A program made the position numbers and the translations under genes. The notes below the pieces were generated by a model. It was not told the origin of the DNA and made no database searches. It saw nothing but the letters and a program-made list of their open reading frames with translations. Positions 17,407 through 19,424 of a DNA stretch of 19,424 nt are shown here, piece after piece (position 1 is the first letter of the stretch; the number at the start of each line of letters is the position of its first letter). This DNA comes from JAFDZO01 sp038225955 (GTDB taxonomy: Bacteria > Bacteroidota > Ignavibacteria > Tepidaquicellales > Tepidaquicellaceae). The stretch lies in assembly GCA_038225955.1 (NCBI GenBank), contig JBBRQV010000045.1:1-19424 (forward strand), written 5' to 3'.

Positions 17407-17925
17407 ATGAAAACTCAAGCAGCTAGCTTTTCATTACCGAAAATAATTATTTCTGATATACTGATATTAATCTTAGTATATTTTATCCCTGCTCTATCGC
17501 ATGTGATGCCAATACCTGTTTACCTTCTTGACCCAATGCGTATTTTACTTTTCTTGGGGTTTCTTTTCTCACGAAATAATACAAACACATTTATACTGGC
17601 GCTAACTATTCCGCTTATCTCTACTATTGTGACAGGGCATCCTCCTTTTTACAAATCAATTTTAATTTCGATTGAGTTATTTTCAAATATGCTGTTCTTT
17701 ATTTATTTGCTTAGCAAATTAAATTGGAAAGCTCCCCTGCTGCTGCTCATAAGTATAGTTGCCAGCAAAATTATTTATTACGCTCTTAAATTTTTATTCA
17801 TACAGTTTTCACTTATTGAAGGTGACTTAATCACGACAGGTTTACTTATTCAGGCAGCGACAGTTGCATTTATAACTTTAGTATTCTGGATTTTTTATAA
17901 AAGAATAAATCCCTCCATTAATTAA
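17407..17925 (+). CDS. Small multi-pass membrane protein of unknown function
   Basis: 172-residue very hydrophobic protein with about five membrane segments, near residues 14-34, 41-56, 61-78, 84-105 and 108-130, and a last one around 142-165, so five or six in all. The short soluble parts include SRNNTN and a VTGHPPFYKS loop; the C-terminus is basic (KRINPS). No enzyme motif is visible. The size and layout recall ECF-transporter S components or other small carrier-type proteins, but this is only a resemblance. Its stop overlaps the next start by one base (TAATG), so it is coupled to the DUF362 gene, and it sits 7 bases after the NodB-like pair. A membrane anchor or transport role for that module is possible. 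Confidence 0.72.
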   Translation: MKTQAASFSLPKIIISDILILILVYFIPALSHVMPIPVYLLDPMRILLFLGFLFSRNNTNTFILALTIPLISTIVTGHPPFYKSILISIELFSNMLFFIYLLSKLNWKAPLLLLISIVASKIIYYALKFLFIQFSLIEGDLITTGLLIQAATVAFITLVFWIFYKRINPSIN

Positions 17926-19256
17926 TGCAAGGCTTTGTAAATATACAATCGGTTTTTTCTAATTCTAACGAGAGAACTGTAGAATCTTTACAAAAAATTT
18001 ATGGCGATAGAGAGAGAATGATTGATGTAATTTCAAATTTATCATCAGAGTATCTTAATGAGGCAAGCCTCAAAGGAAAGAAAGTTCTTTTAAAACCAAA
18101 TTGGGTACGACATTCAGTTAAACCAACAGATGAATTATGTTTAAGAACACATGACAATTTTATTTTAGCAGCGTTAGAAGTTGTGATTTCCAAATCCCCT
18201 GCAAGTATTGTAATCGGTGATGCGCCTGTACAAGGCTGCCGTTGGGACAGAATGATTACGCAAGAATTTATTCAAAGCGTTGAAAATATTTCAAAAAAGT
18301 ATTCTACACCTGTTGAATTAAAAGATTTCCGCCGAGTAGTTTTTTATGCAAGTGAGAATCAAAACATTACAGACAGAAATTCGCTTGATGATTATATTAT
18401 ATTTGACGTAGGGAAGGAAAGTTATCTTGAACCTATCACTTCAGATGATAAAAATTTATTTCGTGTTACACAATACGATCCCGATAGATTTACACAGTCT
18501 CATAAAAAAGGAATGCATAAGTATTGTATCACAAAAGAACTTTTTGAAGCTGACGTAGTAATATCTCTGCCAAAAGTTAAAACTCATCAAAAAGCAGGTA
18601 TCACTGCTGCATTGAAAAATTTAGTTGGTGTAAACGGTGATAAAGATTTTCTGCCGCATCACAGAATTGGCGGAACAGGAATGGGAGGTGATTGTTATCC
18701 CGGGAAAAATTATTTACGATATACAGCAGAACTATTGCAAGATAAAGCTAACAAACATTTAGGAAAACCTGTTTACAAATTTTGGGTACGGCTCTCTGCA
18801 ATGATATGGAGATTTTCACGCCCGAGAAAAACCGACCACCTCGCCGCAGGATGGTATGGAAACGATACTACTTGGCGTATGGTAATGGACTTAAACAAAA
18901 TTGTTAACTTCGGTAAACGCAACGGGACAATAAGTGACACTCCTCAAAGATTATTATTTAGTCTTTGCGATGGAATAGTAGGTGGACAAGGAGATGGACC
19001 ATTAAAACCTGACCCTTTAAATCTTGGGATAGTTTGTTTTACAAATGATTCAGCCCGCGCAGATGTAAGCCTTGCAACATTAATGGGAATGGATGTAGAT
19101 AAGATTCCGCTTTTAGTAGCTGCAAAATCTTTTATGACTGATAGAAAAATTACAATTAAATATGACGGCAAAGAAGTGAGTATCGATGAACTCAGAAACC
19201 ACTCAGTTGATGCAATTCCTCCTCCGGGCTGGGTAACTTATTTAAAGGCTTCGTAA
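17925..19256 (+). CDS. DUF362 domain-containing protein
   Basis: 443-residue DUF362 protein. Family hallmarks are VLLKPNWV at 54-61, IGDAPVQGC at 97-105, LPKVKTHQKAGITAALKNLVG at 215-235 and a late CDGIVGGQGDGP segment. The four-Cys ferredoxin domains fused to some DUF362 proteins are absent, so no iron-sulfur cluster is expected. The biochemical function of the family is not settled. The ATG at 17925 overlaps the previous stop. The placement beside polysaccharide deacetylase-like and ATP-grasp-like genes suggests a sugar or polymer tailoring role; that is inference from position only. Confidence 0.88.
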   Translation: MQGFVNIQSVFSNSNERTVESLQKIYGDRERMIDVISNLSSEYLNEASLKGKKVLLKPNWVRHSVKPTDELCLRTHDNFILAALEVVISKSPASIVIGDAPVQGCRWDRMITQEFIQSVENISKKYSTPVELKDFRRVVFYASENQNITDRNSLDDYIIFDVGKESYLEPITSDDKNLFRVTQYDPDRFTQSHKKGMHKYCITKELFEADVVISLPKVKTHQKAGITAALKNLVGVNGDKDFLPHHRIGGTGMGGDCYPGKNYLRYTAELLQDKANKHLGKPVYKFWVRLSAMIWRFSRPRKTDHLAAGWYGNDTTWRMVMDLNKIVNFGKRNGTISDTPQRLLFSLCDGIVGGQGDGPLKPDPLNLGIVCFTNDSARADVSLATLMGMDVDKIPLLVAAKSFMTDRKITIKYDGKEVSIDELRNHSVDAIPPPGWVTYLKAS

Positions 19257-19263
19257 TAAAATA

Positions 19264-19424
19264 TTGAAACTTGCCATACATCATACAAAAGGATCGTTCA
19301 GTGACGACTGGATTAAATACTGCGACAGCAAAAAAATTCCGTACAAGCTCGTAAATTGTTATGATGACGATATAATAAATATTCTTTCTGATTACGATGG
19401 GTTGCTTTGGCATTTCAGTCACTA
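19264..19424 (+). CDS. Start of a probable ATP-grasp family protein, cut by the window end
   Basis: An open frame beginning with TTG at 19264 continues to the end of the window (53 codons). It reads MKLAIHHTKGSFSDDWI, then IPYKLVNCYDDDI, then YDGLLWHFSH. This is the pattern of the N-terminal preATP-grasp domain in ATP-grasp proteins of Bacteroidota-type polysaccharide loci: a short strand, a WIxYC helix and a VNCYDxDII strand. The ATP-binding part lies outside, so ligase activity cannot be confirmed. TTG is the natural start, since the first strand KLAIHH follows at once, 7 bases after the DUF362 stop. Confidence 0.6.
   Translation, partial: MKLAIHHTKGSFSDDWIKYCDSKKIPYKLVNCYDDDIINILSDYDGLLWHFSH

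Overview
The window is about 19.4 kb of a low-GC (roughly one-third G+C), densely packed, entirely plus-strand gene cluster for a surface polysaccharide (O-antigen or capsule type). Genes overlap by a few bases or lie 0-30 bases apart, and both ends of the window cut through genes. Start codons lack recognisable Shine-Dalgarno sequences and sit behind A/T-rich leaders, several starts are TTG, and Arg is mostly AGA. Together with the protein types, this suggests a member of the Bacteroidota/Ignavibacteriota (Chlorobi) group. That assignment is inference from style, not from a marker gene.

Layout: (1) 1-1019, the 3' end of a LIC12162-family sugar transferase. (2) 1016-3565, a HisH / HisF-paralogue / N-acetyl-sugar amidotransferase trio (WbuY-WbuZ-WbuX, the same set as HisH-HisF-WbpG), which makes acetamidino groups on N-acetylated sugars. 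(3) 3591-7643, a nucleotide-sugar branch: glucose-1-phosphate cytidylyltransferase (RfbF), CDP-glucose 4,6-dehydratase (RfbG), a TylC3/TcaB9-like sugar C-methyltransferase and a Gfo/Idh/MocA oxidoreductase. This predicts a CDP-activated, C-methylated 6-deoxyhexose. (4) 7656-13141, assembly functions: a GT2 glycosyltransferase, a NodB-like deacetylase homologue, a GT4-like glycosyltransferase, a UDP-GlcNAc 2-epimerase (WecB/WbpI type) and a polytopic membrane protein that is probably the Wzy polymerase. A short relic of another GT4 gene lies between the last two. (5) 13238-19424, tailoring genes: an AsnB-type amidotransferase, two tandem paralogous NodB-like 'polysaccharide (de)acetylases', a small integral membrane protein, a DUF362 protein and the start of a probable ATP-grasp protein.

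Taken together, the cluster would build a repeat unit with at least one unusual branched 6-deoxy sugar delivered from CDP, at least one N-acetylated sugar (possibly of the mannosaminuronate type) carrying an acetamidino group, and perhaps a carboxamide made by AsnB. No flippase (Wzx), initiating phosphoglycosyl transferase, ligase, RNA gene, insertion sequence or CRISPR array is visible, so the locus must continue beyond the window. The least understood part is the right-hand block (15143 to the end). There, NodB-like paralogues, a small membrane protein, DUF362 and an ATP-grasp-like protein are translationally coupled or nearly adjacent and look like one functional module.
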